Source: Ancylomarina sp. 16SWW S1-10-2
GTDB lineage: Bacteria; Bacteroidota; Bacteroidia; Bacteroidales; Marinifilaceae
Assembly: GCF_009669305.1 (NCBI RefSeq)
Contig: NZ_SADB01000016.1
Coordinates: forward strand, 41,940-105,939
Direction of reading: 5' to 3'
DNA: 64,000 nucleotides
Below the pieces are notes generated by a model, which made no database searches, had not been told where the DNA came from, and saw only the letters and a program-made list of their open reading frames with translations. The position numbers and the translations under genes were made by a program. This document shows positions 25,317 to 34,370 of this stretch, piece by piece. Numbering within the stretch: position 1 is the stretch's first letter; each line of letters starts with the position of its first letter.

Positions 25317-25781
25317 CTAAATTGCTGCAAACTTCTGCTTCATATTTCTATCGTACATGATAATACTTCCCGCAACGGCGACATTAACACTTAAAGGTGT
25401 ATCAAATTTCACTAAGTGATGAGATTTTTCAATGGCATTTTTAGTTAAACCATTATCTTCAGCCCCCAAAAGATAGACACATCGTCTAGGATGTTTAAAC
25501 TCTTCAAGAGCAACCGCCTTATCATCCAGCTCAACACCTACCAAAACTGCCCCCTTAGGTAAATGCTGATAGAAATCATCAAAGTTGGTGTAGTGAAAAT
25601 ACGGCATGGCTCCCACTGCCTTGTGTGTATCACAAGCTTGCTTGGCATAACGTTTCCCAACTGTAAATATAAAACTAGCTCCCATATTTTGAGCAGAACG
25701 CCATAGTACACCAAGGTTCTCTGGTGTTTTCCCATTCTGTATGCCAATGCCAAAAAAACCTTGTTCTAGCGTATCTATCAT
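25317..25781 (-). CDS. SpoU/TrmH-family RNA 2'-O-ribose methyltransferase
   Basis: An AdoMet-dependent SPOUT methyltransferase of the TrmH class, 154 residues from the ATG at 25781. The three family motifs are present: ENLGVLWRSAQNMGA (motif 1), CVYLLGAEDNGLT (motif 2) and LSVNVAVAGSIIMYDR (motif 3, which forms the trefoil knot). There is no extra RNA-binding domain, as in TrmL, so a tRNA substrate is likely but not certain. An upstream in-frame extension would add 19 unconserved-looking residues and is not used. Confidence 0.9.
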   Translation of the reverse strand: MIDTLEQGFFGIGIQNGKTPENLGVLWRSAQNMGASFIFTVGKRYAKQACDTHKAVGAMPYFHYTNFDDFYQHLPKGAVLVGVELDDKAVALEEFKHPRRCVYLLGAEDNGLTKNAIEKSHHLVKFDTPLSVNVAVAGSIIMYDRNMKQKFAAI

Positions 25782-25843
25782 TGTTTCACTTTTTTCATTT
25801 TCGTGGCGCAAATATAAGGATAATCGGTATTCACACAAATAAT

Positions 25844-26020
25844 AAAGGCTACCATAAATCGGCAGCCTTTATTATTTAGAGTTAGTCACTAGTCAGATTA
25901 TGTTGTTTTTGGATCGACTTATTTTTCATCATCCTTAGATCTCAATTTTTCTGAGTTATCCGATATTTTTCTATCGATTAACTTGTGATATGGATCAATA
26001 GCAACACTATATGGTTTTTC
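25844..26020 (-). pseudogene. duplicated 3' fragment of the ABC-permease/M1 aminopeptidase gene
   Basis: These 177 bases match 35193-35369 with only four substitutions and no gaps. The matched stretch holds the last codons of the gene at 35247-38948 plus its terminator hairpin (AAAGGCT / AGCCTTT). In this copy a GAA codon has become TAA (25919-25921), so even the fragment would end early. The match stops at 26020, four bases before an inverted-repeat element (26024). So it is the remains of a duplication or of a lost paralogue. The hairpin may still terminate the methyltransferase-side transcription. Confidence 0.85.
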
Positions 26021-26023
26021 TTC

Positions 26024-26160
26024 CCACATGCTGCAAATCTGCGACTTGTGGTTTCCATATTAATGAAATAATATGCCTACCGTGTAATAATACAGTTTCA
26101 AAATAACATGAATTCAGGGATTAAAAGCAATCCCTTATTTTCACAAGTCACAGACTTGAG
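26024..26160 (+). repeat. inverted-repeat element, copy 3
   Basis: The left arm CTGCAAATCTGCGACTTGTGG (26031-26051) and the right arm TCACAAGTCACAGACTTGAG (26141-26160), with the same internal blocks as copy 2 (ATATGCCTACCGTGTAATAA, TACAGTTTCAAAATAA). It borders the truncated duplicate at 25844-26020. Confidence 0.75.
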
Positions 26161-26262
26161 GTAGATAAAGGACTACTTAAGAGTATTCTTCTATCTCAAT
26201 TATATCATAAAGACCTAGTTTATAGCTAGTTTTTTTTTATAATTAGAAATCTCTCAATGAAA

Positions 26263-26293
26263 AAATGGGATAAAGCAATGCTCTATCCCATTT
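26263..26293 (-). terminator. terminator of the metal-efflux operon
   Basis: A 10-bp stem AAATGGGATA / TATCCCATTT around an 11-base loop; on the minus strand it is followed by a T-run. It lies 23 bases past the stop of the HMA gene. Confidence 0.8.
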
Positions 26294-26315
26294 ATGAATT
26301 TATTTCATACTAAAT

Positions 26316-26651
26316 TTATTCAGGCCTGTCGTACTTACAACATCCAGGTAATTTATTATAAACCTCATCTTTTGCCTTGTGCATCTCAGTATCATAGCCA
26401 ACTTTAGCTATTGCTATATGTACTTTATCCATGTTAGTTTTCGATTCACTAAAGGTCACTTCTATCATTTTTGTTTCTTTATTCCAATCTGCTGATTTAA
26501 CACCGTCCACTGATAGTGCCGCTTTTTCGATTGTTTTTTCACACATACCACAATTACCAAACACTTTAAATTTTTCTGTTTTGCTTTGAGCCAATAAATT
26601 CATTGTTCCTAGCAGAAACATAACGACTACACTTAGAATTTTTGTTTTCAT
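26316..26651 (-). CDS. exported heavy-metal-associated (HMA) domain protein
   Basis: A 111-residue protein with a signal peptide (MKTKILSVVVMFLLGTMNLLAQ) and an HMA/CopZ-like fold: metal-binding GNCGMCEKTIEKAA near residue 32-45, then VDGVKSADW and VTFSESK. A C-terminal LPGCCKYDRP adds a second cysteine pair. It probably binds copper or silver in the periplasm and hands it to the Cus-type pump. Last gene of the efflux operon, 171 bases after cusB. Confidence 0.85.
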   Translation of the reverse strand: MKTKILSVVVMFLLGTMNLLAQSKTEKFKVFGNCGMCEKTIEKAALSVDGVKSADWNKETKMIEVTFSESKTNMDKVHIAIAKVGYDTEMHKAKDEVYNKLPGCCKYDRPE

Positions 26652-26822
26652 CTTTTAAAATTTAAATTTTGTCCCGATAATATTCGAGATCAGTTTAACA
26701 TATACAAACCAACTATCAATTATAATAATACACAGATTGAACGGTCTAATTACCCCATATTTATCTGTGAGAACAGGATGCATTACCCATATAAAGCATT
26801 CACACCTTCCTTTTTTTAAAAC

Positions 26823-28625
26823 TTATTTAATCGTTTCTTTCACTTCTCCACAACCCAACATGGCTTCTCCAAAATAAGGATTTTGGATGTCCTTAGAGTT
26901 ACTAAACCAAAAGGCACCTTTATCATTATTTGCCATTGGACAAAACTGGTAATATGTTGTCACTTTATCCAGTCCAAATGATTTGATACTCTTATATAAT
27001 ACCAGATTAAAGGATACAAACGCAGCACGCTGTTTCTCAATATCAGCCAGCTTAAACATAGTCTTAAGATCGGATTCCAACATTTTTGAATCTTTCATCC
27101 ACTCCATATGAGCTTCACCTTTCAGAAGTTCCATATCAATTGTTCCTAAATCCTTCAACAAGTTATCAGATACACGCTTCACTTGTTTAGAATCGGATTT
27201 TACAAAAGCCTCGGTTAATACCAAATAAGACTTATAGAAAGCAGTCAATTGTTTTTTGAATTTTTTATCCACATCAAAACTTTCCTTCTTATGCTGGGAT
27301 TGGTCTGTCGCCATATCTCCATGATTATGACCTGTAGGAGCTTCTCCACCATCAGGATTCATCATACTTTGCAAGCCAATAAGTTGAGCTGCAGCATCGA
27401 TTTTAAACACCCCGTTTGTAGCGATCTCCTCACCTTCTTTCAAACCTTCAGCAATTACATAAGACGAACCAGCCTCTGGTCCTAAGACCACCTGACGATA
27501 TAAAAATGAAGGGGATTCACGATTTGGAACTTTCACGTAAACTACCGATCGTTTACCAGTCCATAAAACGGCTGATTTTGGTACCATTATCACGCTACTA
27601 TTTTCAGCAATTTCTGATTTCAAAACAGCTTGTGCGAACATTTCAGGTTTCAATATTCCAGTTTTATTTGAAACTTCTATTCGTACTTTTGCAACACGGG
27701 TTTTACCATTAATAAAAGGATCGATATAAGTCACCTTTGCAGAATACTTCTTACCAGGATCAGCTTTAAGGCTAAAATTAACCTGATCACCTAATTTAAT
27801 CCATGGCAAGTCACTTTCGTAAGCATCAAACATCACCCAAACCTTTGACAGATCAACTAATTTAAACAAAGGCATACCTTCTTTCACATAATCACCAATG
27901 GCGACATGTCGCATACTTACTGTACCTGAAATGGGCGATAATATATCAAAGTAAGCTTGTGGTTCACCTTTTGCTTCAATAGCTGAAATTTGCTCATTAG
28001 ATAAGTCCCAAAGCTTTAATTTACCTTTTGCAGCTAGATATAAACCCGGACGACTTTCTTTAAAAGATATCGCTTCAAGTAACTCACGTTGAGCACTAAG
28101 TAGTTTTGGTGAATAAATACTTGCTAACTTCTCGCCTTTTCTCACTTTTTGCCCTGTAAAATTGACAAAGAGCTTTTCTATACGACCGCCAAAGCGAGCT
28201 GTTAATTCTGAAATCCTACGCTCATCAACCTGTACTTTTCCTTGCAAATTAATGGTTTTAATAGGCTTTCCTTTTGTCACAATCAGAGTTTGAATCTCAG
28301 CTAACTTAGCGGCAGATTCCGACATTACAATTTCATTGGGATCCACATCATCGCCACCCGATTTCATGCTTTTTAATGGAATTAAATCCATCGCACATAT
28401 GGGGCACTGTCCGGGTTTATCCTGCTTTATTTGTGGGTGCATCGAACAAGTCCATGTCTGAAGTGTTGATGAGTTGTCCCGATAGCTATCGGGATGTTGA
28501 TGTGTTGATGTGCTGATTGGTTGATTTGTCGATTTGCCAATGACAAAACCTACAATACTTCCAATCACAAGGATGATTGCAATCAACTTGATATTCTGTT
28601 TCAGACTATTTATTAATTCTTTCAT
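26823..28625 (-). CDS. cusB: CusB-type efflux RND periplasmic adaptor
   Basis: Membrane-fusion (adaptor) protein, 600 residues. An N-terminal membrane anchor (residues about 13-31) is followed by a linker, then a heavy-metal-binding segment TCSMHPQI...CPICAMDLIPL (residues 59-84), the barrel-sandwich and beta-barrel domains (LFVNFTGQKVRKGEKLASIYS; ISGTVSMRHVAIGDYVKEG), and a C-terminal DUF3347-type domain with YQFCPMANNDKGAFWFS from about residue 450 to the end. The linker at residues 32-55 (QPISTSTHQHPDSYRDNSS) is encoded by an intergenic-type repeat with a 16-bp palindrome. It links CusA to the TolC-like channel for Cu/Ag export. Confidence 0.93.
   Translation of the reverse strand: MKELINSLKQNIKLIAIILVIGSIVGFVIGKSTNQPISTSTHQHPDSYRDNSSTLQTWTCSMHPQIKQDKPGQCPICAMDLIPLKSMKSGGDDVDPNEIVMSESAAKLAEIQTLIVTKGKPIKTINLQGKVQVDERRISELTARFGGRIEKLFVNFTGQKVRKGEKLASIYSPKLLSAQRELLEAISFKESRPGLYLAAKGKLKLWDLSNEQISAIEAKGEPQAYFDILSPISGTVSMRHVAIGDYVKEGMPLFKLVDLSKVWVMFDAYESDLPWIKLGDQVNFSLKADPGKKYSAKVTYIDPFINGKTRVAKVRIEVSNKTGILKPEMFAQAVLKSEIAENSSVIMVPKSAVLWTGKRSVVYVKVPNRESPSFLYRQVVLGPEAGSSYVIAEGLKEGEEIATNGVFKIDAAAQLIGLQSMMNPDGGEAPTGHNHGDMATDQSQHKKESFDVDKKFKKQLTAFYKSYLVLTEAFVKSDSKQVKRVSDNLLKDLGTIDMELLKGEAHMEWMKDSKMLESDLKTMFKLADIEKQRAAFVSFNLVLYKSIKSFGLDKVTTYYQFCPMANNDKGAFWFSNSKDIQNPYFGEAMLGCGEVKETIK
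28478..28493. repeat. 16-bp palindrome of an intergenic repeat family, inside cusB
   Basis: CCCGATAGCTATCGGG is a perfect palindrome within the coding sequence of CusB residues 44-49. Around it lie TGTTGATG/TTGATTTG-type simple repeats. A near-identical core, CCGATAGCCATCGGG, sits between the tolC-like and cusA genes at 30439-30453. Confidence 0.7.
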
Positions 28626-28635
28626 AATTTTAATA

Positions 28636-28985
28636 TTATGGTTTCTTCTTTGCAGAAGAAATTATTCTATTCAATAACTTTTCAATTGAAAGCAGTTTGT
28701 CTTCTAATAAAGTTGATGGATTTAAATAACTATCACTTTGTTTCATTAAATCCATCCAATATTCAGTTTCCAAAGCTTCTTTATGTGCAATCTTTAATTT
28801 GTGAACAAAATCAGCTTTGCTTTCTGCGCTTTATGCTTCTCTTACATTTGCACCTATTGAAATTCCTACTTTCAATAATTTTTGGCTATAACATATTTAC
28901 GTTTAGTTTCTAACTCTTCACTTATTTCAATAATAAGCAATGCAAATTCAAAACTAATTTCTACTATTTCATTTCTAGGAGTCAT
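28636..28985 (-). pseudogene. broken four-helix-bundle (S23 / rRNA-intervening-sequence type) protein
   Basis: On the minus strand an ATG at 28985 begins MTPRNEIVEISFEFALLIIE, then ELETKRKYVIAK, after which a one-base deletion (around 28874-28882) shifts the frame. In the next frame KVGISIGANVREA is interrupted by a TAA (28831-28833) and continues SAESKADFVHKLKIAHKEA, then ETEYWMDLMKQSDSYL, ending at 28636. These are the hallmark stretches of the four-helix-bundle family, so the gene is dead through one frameshift and one stop. It fills the gap between cusB and the tolC-like gene, inside the efflux operon. No other gene is seen in 28626-29109. Confidence 0.85.
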
Positions 28986-29109
28986 GATGGTCAAATATTT
29001 ATTTAGAGATAATCAAATCATTAAGTTATTAAATAATTCACTCATCCTCATATCATCACATCACCACATCAACTCACTACCACCCTTCAACTTCGCTCTG
29101 GGGTCATAA

Positions 29110-30363
29110 TTATTTACCCATGAGGTATGAGACAAATGAAATAGCAGCTTGCTTATCTGCTTTAGCTTTTTCTAATTCTAAATTATATTTCAAGAGTTTG
29201 CGTTCCATTCTTAATATTTCCTCGAAATTCTTATTACCAGTCGCATAATTCGTTTCCAGTAAGTGTAAGGCTTTTCTGGCCAATTCCAGTTGTGAGTGAA
29301 AGAGATGAATTCGTCTTTCACCATCACGGTAATCTTTCCAACCCTTTTCAAAAAGAGTCTCAAGAATATTGCTCTTATTAAGTTGTTCTAGTTCTTTGGC
29401 TGTTTCCAAATAAACCACCTCTTTTATCATAGCCTTATACTTATTCCGATAAAGCGGGATTGTTAATCCTATTTTTGGAAAAACAAAAACATCCGTTCCT
29501 GCCAAATTCATATCGCCCTTTCCTGTTACGATATAATCGAAGCCAATATTAATGTTAGGCTTGCCCGCCTTTTTTGCCACTTCTTTTCTAAAACTTAAAG
29601 CTTGTTGTTGAAAGCTCAAATTTAAAAGTTGGTGATTATTGCTCTGAATAGAATCAAGTATAGCCTCTTTGCTTAGAGCCAAATCAGTATGCCACAATTC
29701 TTTTGGAAGCCATATTTCTTCTTTATTTTCTGTGTTCAATAAATTATTAAACATCACCTCTAAGACAAACTGTTTATCCCTTAGTAAAGCCAACTGATTT
29801 TCCAGATCTCCCATTTCAATCTCAATGCGATAGCCATCGAGTGCTGATACCAGTCCTGCCTCTAATTTAATCTCCGACATCTTTCTAAAGGACTGAAGTA
29901 TATCAATATTGTCAAGACTAATAGTAATAGCTTTTTTATTAAAATAGAGGTTGTAATAAGTCGTTCGTATCTCATGAAAGAGCTTGGCTTTAGCCTCTTC
30001 AAAGGCCTCATATTTGGCTTTGGCAGCTTGAATTGCACTATTTTCTTTCGCCTTTAAAGTTCCAAACCATGGAAACATTTGAGAGGCTGAGAATTTAAAT
30101 TCCTGAGGTCCCATTCTTGTTTCAACAGGTTTTATAAAATAGGCAAATGCTACTTGTGGATCTGGCAAAGCCTTTACCTGAGGCGCACGTTCCAATGCTG
30201 CTAAATAATCATTGAACTTAGCTTTAAGTCCAGAATTATTTGCTGCAGCCTCTTCTAAATAATTCCTAAGCTCGCTTTGTCCAAATCCTGAGATAGGAAT
30301 CGCGATTAATAGAAACAGATAGAAAAAAATCGATATATATATTTTTTGTATGTTCATCTTCAT
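29110..30363 (-). CDS. TolC-family outer membrane efflux protein
   Basis: Outer membrane factor of the efflux pump, 417 residues. A signal peptide (ISIFFYLFLLIAIPISGFG) is followed by the paired coiled-coil repeats of the TolC family: ARN-type NNSGLKAKFNDYLAALERA with PQVKALPDPQVAFAYF in the first half, and ELEQLNKSN with LLETNYATGNKNFEEILRME in the second. It forms the exit duct for CusA/CusB. The third gene of the operon, 112 bases after cusA. The next gene, cusB, is separated from it by a pseudogene. Confidence 0.9.
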   Translation of the reverse strand: MKMNIQKIYISIFFYLFLLIAIPISGFGQSELRNYLEEAAANNSGLKAKFNDYLAALERAPQVKALPDPQVAFAYFIKPVETRMGPQEFKFSASQMFPWFGTLKAKENSAIQAAKAKYEAFEEAKAKLFHEIRTTYYNLYFNKKAITISLDNIDILQSFRKMSEIKLEAGLVSALDGYRIEIEMGDLENQLALLRDKQFVLEVMFNNLLNTENKEEIWLPKELWHTDLALSKEAILDSIQSNNHQLLNLSFQQQALSFRKEVAKKAGKPNINIGFDYIVTGKGDMNLAGTDVFVFPKIGLTIPLYRNKYKAMIKEVVYLETAKELEQLNKSNILETLFEKGWKDYRDGERRIHLFHSQLELARKALHLLETNYATGNKNFEEILRMERKLLKYNLELEKAKADKQAAISFVSYLMGK

Positions 30364-30424
30364 ATTATTTACGTGTCATAAATATTAAATAATTTAAAAC
30401 CACCTCCCCATCGTATCTCGGGGA

Positions 30425-30462
30425 CTCCTCCTTATATTCCGATAGCCATCGGGAAGGAGGAG
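30425..30462 (-). promoter_or_regulatory. two-tier hairpin between cusA and the tolC-like gene
   Basis: CTCCTCCTT (30425-30433) pairs with AAGGAGGAG (30454-30462); its loop contains a second stem CCGAT / ATCGG. It lies 13 bases after cusA, in the 111-base gap before tolC. It could be a partial terminator or an RNA-stability element that sets relative expression; the GGAGGAG arm is not close enough to the ATG to be a ribosome site. Confidence 0.5.
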
Positions 30463-30474
30463 AAATATTTATTA

Positions 30475-33400
30475 TTATACTAGATCAATGGCATCTTGCT
30501 TCTTTATTTTTCTCTCTTGCCACATGCTATAAAGTACAGGAACCATCAACATGGTTAAAATCTCAATAGTCATACCGCCAAATAAGGGAATTGCCATCGG
30601 AATCATGATATCTGAACCTTTTCCTGTAGATGTTAAAACAGGTAGCAGAGCAATAATGGTCGTTGCAGTCGTCATAATTGCTGGACGAACTCTTTTAGAA
30701 CCCGCCTCAATAATCAGCTCTCTAACTTCCTTTACCGATTTAGCTGGATTTTTATCCTGCAATTGCTTGATATAAGTACTAATCAAGACTCCATCATCAG
30801 TTGCCACTCCAAAAAGCGCAATGAAACCGACCCAAACGGCGACACTCAAGTTAATGGTCTGCACTTGGAACAAATCCCTAAAGTTCATACCTGCCAATGA
30901 AAAATCTAAGAACCAAGTTTGACCGTAAAGCCAAAGCATGATAAATCCTCCAGATAGGGCGACAAGAATACCCGAAAAAATTAGCGATGTTGAGACCACC
31001 GATCGAAATTGGAAATATAGAATCAAGAAAATAATGATTAACGAGATAGGTACCACAATTATTAAACGTTTGGTTGCCCTAATCTGATTCTCGTAATTAC
31101 CCGTAAAGACATATGAAACACCAGCTGGCAAAACAAACTCACCTGCATCAAGTTTTTTATTCAGATAGGCTTGAGCATTTTCTACGACATCAATCTCTGC
31201 AAATCCTTCTTTTTTATCGAAGATTACATAGCCCACTAAAAAGGTATTCTCAGATTTAATCATCTGCGGACCTCGCGTATAATGAAGGGTGACCAAATCT
31301 CCCAATGGTATTTGGACACCTGTAGGTGTTGGAATCAAGATTCTCTTTAAAGCCTCTGGGTTATCACGATATTCTCGTGCATATCTCAATCTCACAGGAA
31401 AACGTTCACGACCTTCAACCGTTGAAGTCAGCTTCATACCGCCAATGGCAGAACTAATAACAGCCTGCATATTTTTTATGGATAAACCATAGCGTGCAAT
31501 CGCATCACGGTTAATTTCCATTTCCAGATAAGGTTTTCCAACCACTCTATCTGCAAAAACAGACATGCCATTTACACCTTCTACTTGCTTAAGCTGTTTC
31601 TCCAATTCAAAACCTACCTTTTCAATACTTTCCAAATCAGGTCCGAAAACCTTAATCCCCATGGGTGCACGCATACCTGTCTGCAACATCACCAATCGAG
31701 TTTCAATAGGCTGTAATTTTGGAGCCGAAGTCAAGCCTGGAATAGTCGCTTTTTTGATGATTTCATCCCAAATATCACTGGATGATTTAATCTCATCGCG
31801 CCACTGACGGAAGTATTCACCATTTTTATCAATAATTAAATTTTCCATAGCAACTGAACGGAATCCATCCTCTTTAGGATTATAAACCGATCCATCTTTT
31901 AGAATAAATGCCTCATCACGATTAACTTTGAAACGCATTTTATGTCCATCCTCATCAAGAATATATTCTGACTTATAATTAATCACATTCTCGTACATGG
32001 ATGTTGGTGCTGGATCTAGTGCCGAATTTACACGTCCCCACTTACCAACAGCAGACTCTATTTCTGGAATTGCATTGACTTTTTTATCAAGAATACGAAT
32101 TACTTCAAGGTTCTCTGCTATACCCGAATGTGGCATGGTTGTGGGCATCAGTAAGAAAGAACCTTCATCTAACGAAGGCATAAACTCTTTTCCAATACCA
32201 GGTAAACTCTCGTCTAAATTCTCGTATATAGCTGTTTCTTTTACAAAATTGGGAGCAAAACCAAACATCTTATCAAAACCTTGCCAGCTAGTTAAACCGA
32301 ATAGAATAATGAAAATTGGCAGACTTAAAAACTTCCATTTGTTATTTAAACACCAGGTCAAAATTCGTGAGTAGAAGTAGACAAAGCTTGACATCAGTCC
32401 TAAGATGATTGCAACAATAAGAATAACGAACACAAAATTTGTGAACATGCTGTATTGTGCACCCATCGGCATCCATGCCTTTGTCAGGAAGAATACAATC
32501 ACGACAATTGTAATGGCAATATTGATGATATTTATCCAGAACTTTTTAGTTGCTGACCATCTATCGGATAAAAAATTATTCAAGCCATAAGCCGTAATAA
32601 CAATCGCTATATAATAGCCTGTAAAAATTGAAATAAGGAGCCCCGAAGCAATAAGTATGATACTCCATGCTTTCTTAAACTTATTTTTATCAAATCGGAT
32701 AGAAAAAATTAAGTGAGCCAGTGTCGGAATAATAATTAAACCAATCAGCAAAGCTGCTAGCATGGTAAATGTCTTGGTAAAGGCAAGAGGTCTGAAGAGT
32801 TTTCCTTCGGCAGCCTCCATGGCAAATACAGGTAAAAAACTGACAATGGTAGTTGTAAGTGCTGTAATTACAGCTCCCGCGACTTCTACGGTTCCTTCAT
32901 ACACCACATTCAGCAATTGTTTACCTTTGGCTCCAACATTCTTTGCCATGTCGATATGCCTTATGATATTCTCAGTGAAGACAATTCCCACATCAACCAT
33001 TACTCCAATAGCAATTGCAATACCTGAAAGTGCTACAATATTGGCATCGACACCAAACTGACGCATGGTAATGAAAGTGATTAAGACCCCAAGCGGTAAT
33101 AAAGATGAGATCAAAAATGAAGCTCGAAGATTCATAACTAGAACGATCACAACAAGAATACTAATTAAAAGTTCCAAAGAAATGGCTTCTTCGAGTGTTC
33201 CTAATGTTTCTTTTATTAAACCAGCTCGATCGTAGAAAGGTACAATTGTCACTTTCGAAACCGTACCATCAGCTAATGTTTTAGATGGTAAACCAGGAGT
33301 AATCTCAGCAATTTTTGCTTTTAAATTATCAATCGTTTGTAAAGGATTGGCTCCATAACGAGCAACAACGACACCACCAACGGCTTCAGCTCCACCTTTA

Positions 33401-34281
33401 TCGAGTCCGCCACGACGAGTTGCCGGACCAAAGTTTACTTTAGCCACATCTGTCAATCGAATTGGAACATTATCGTGAACAGCAACAACAGATTTTTCAA
33501 GATCCTCCAGGTTCTTAATATAGCCCAAAGCTCTTACTAAATATTCCACCCGATTAAATTCGATGGTACGCGCACCAACATCGAGATTACTATTTTTTAC
33601 AGCAGCCATAATTTGTGCCACATTTACACCATGAGCTCGCATAGCATGTGGATCGATATCAATTTGATATTCCTTTACAAAACCACCAATTGATGCCACT
33701 TCGGCAACTCCTTTGGCTGAAGTTAAGGCATAACGAACCTGAAAATCTTGAAGGCTTCTTAATTCGTGCGGATCCCATCCTCCAGCCGGATTTCCATCCT
33801 TATCACGCCCTTCAAGCGTGTACCAGTATATCTGCCCCAAAGCAGTAGCATCGGGACCTAAAGCTGGTGAAACATCAGATGGTAAAGTTCCAGATTGAAG
33901 CGAATTGAGTTTTTCCAGTATTCGAGTACGACTCCAATAGAACTCAATATCCTCATCAAAAATGATATAGATACTCGATAAGCCAAAAATGGAATTACTT
34001 CGAATGGTTTTCACTCCTGGTATCCCAAGTAATGAGGTTGTTAAAGGATAAGATATTTGATCTTCAATATCTTGAGGTGAACGGCCAGGCCATTCGGTAT
34101 AAACGATTTGTTGATTCTCCCCAATATCGGGAATAGCATCAACAGGTACAGGATCATTTGGCAAAATACCTGTCTCCCATCCAAAAGGTGATGTTACAAT
34201 ACCCCATGAAATGAAAATAGTAAGTACCAAAAATGTGATCAGTTTATTCTCAAGGAAAAAACGGATGAATTTATTCAGCAT
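30475..34281 (-). CDS. cusA: CusA/CzcA-family heavy-metal RND pump
   Basis: Inner-membrane proton-driven metal exporter, 1268 residues from the ATG at 34281 (an upstream extension is not used). Family landmarks: FIRFFLENKLITFLVL at the N terminus, VPVDAIPDIGENQQIVYTEW, the porter stretch SIGGFVKEYQIDIDPHAMRA, the TM4 acidic segment IAIGVMVDVGIVFTEN, and FGVATDDGVLISTYI in the second half. It is about 200 residues longer than E. coli CusA (1047): extra hydrophobic segments lie after the fifth or sixth helix and a long insert (SEYILDEDGHKMRFKVNRDE) sits in the second porter half, as in other Bacteroidota members. Copper/silver is more likely than zinc/cobalt because of the HMA protein and the CusB metal-binding segments. 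Confidence 0.93.
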   Translation of the reverse strand: MLNKFIRFFLENKLITFLVLTIFISWGIVTSPFGWETGILPNDPVPVDAIPDIGENQQIVYTEWPGRSPQDIEDQISYPLTTSLLGIPGVKTIRSNSIFGLSSIYIIFDEDIEFYWSRTRILEKLNSLQSGTLPSDVSPALGPDATALGQIYWYTLEGRDKDGNPAGGWDPHELRSLQDFQVRYALTSAKGVAEVASIGGFVKEYQIDIDPHAMRAHGVNVAQIMAAVKNSNLDVGARTIEFNRVEYLVRALGYIKNLEDLEKSVVAVHDNVPIRLTDVAKVNFGPATRRGGLDKGGAEAVGGVVVARYGANPLQTIDNLKAKIAEITPGLPSKTLADGTVSKVTIVPFYDRAGLIKETLGTLEEAISLELLISILVVIVLVMNLRASFLISSLLPLGVLITFITMRQFGVDANIVALSGIAIAIGVMVDVGIVFTENIIRHIDMAKNVGAKGKQLLNVVYEGTVEVAGAVITALTTTIVSFLPVFAMEAAEGKLFRPLAFTKTFTMLAALLIGLIIIPTLAHLIFSIRFDKNKFKKAWSIILIASGLLISIFTGYYIAIVITAYGLNNFLSDRWSATKKFWINIINIAITIVVIVFFLTKAWMPMGAQYSMFTNFVFVILIVAIILGLMSSFVYFYSRILTWCLNNKWKFLSLPIFIILFGLTSWQGFDKMFGFAPNFVKETAIYENLDESLPGIGKEFMPSLDEGSFLLMPTTMPHSGIAENLEVIRILDKKVNAIPEIESAVGKWGRVNSALDPAPTSMYENVINYKSEYILDEDGHKMRFKVNRDEAFILKDGSVYNPKEDGFRSVAMENLIIDKNGEYFRQWRDEIKSSSDIWDEIIKKATIPGLTSAPKLQPIETRLVMLQTGMRAPMGIKVFGPDLESIEKVGFELEKQLKQVEGVNGMSVFADRVVGKPYLEMEINRDAIARYGLSIKNMQAVISSAIGGMKLTSTVEGRERFPVRLRYAREYRDNPEALKRILIPTPTGVQIPLGDLVTLHYTRGPQMIKSENTFLVGYVIFDKKEGFAEIDVVENAQAYLNKKLDAGEFVLPAGVSYVFTGNYENQIRATKRLIIVVPISLIIIFLILYFQFRSVVSTSLIFSGILVALSGGFIMLWLYGQTWFLDFSLAGMNFRDLFQVQTINLSVAVWVGFIALFGVATDDGVLISTYIKQLQDKNPAKSVKEVRELIIEAGSKRVRPAIMTTATTIIALLPVLTSTGKGSDIMIPMAIPLFGGMTIEILTMLMVPVLYSMWQERKIKKQDAIDLV

Positions 34282-34370
34282 AGTTATTTTTTTATGATTT
34301 TTTAAACACAACAATTCGTGCAAAACATGAGGTTTAACTCAAAATTTTACATCAATTTATCAGGTTTAAA

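Noticed and set aside
28638-29109. Plus-strand frames of 91 and 75 codons between cusB and the tolC-like gene
   Set aside because: The minus strand here holds a recognisable broken four-helix-bundle gene; the plus-strand frames are its shadows.
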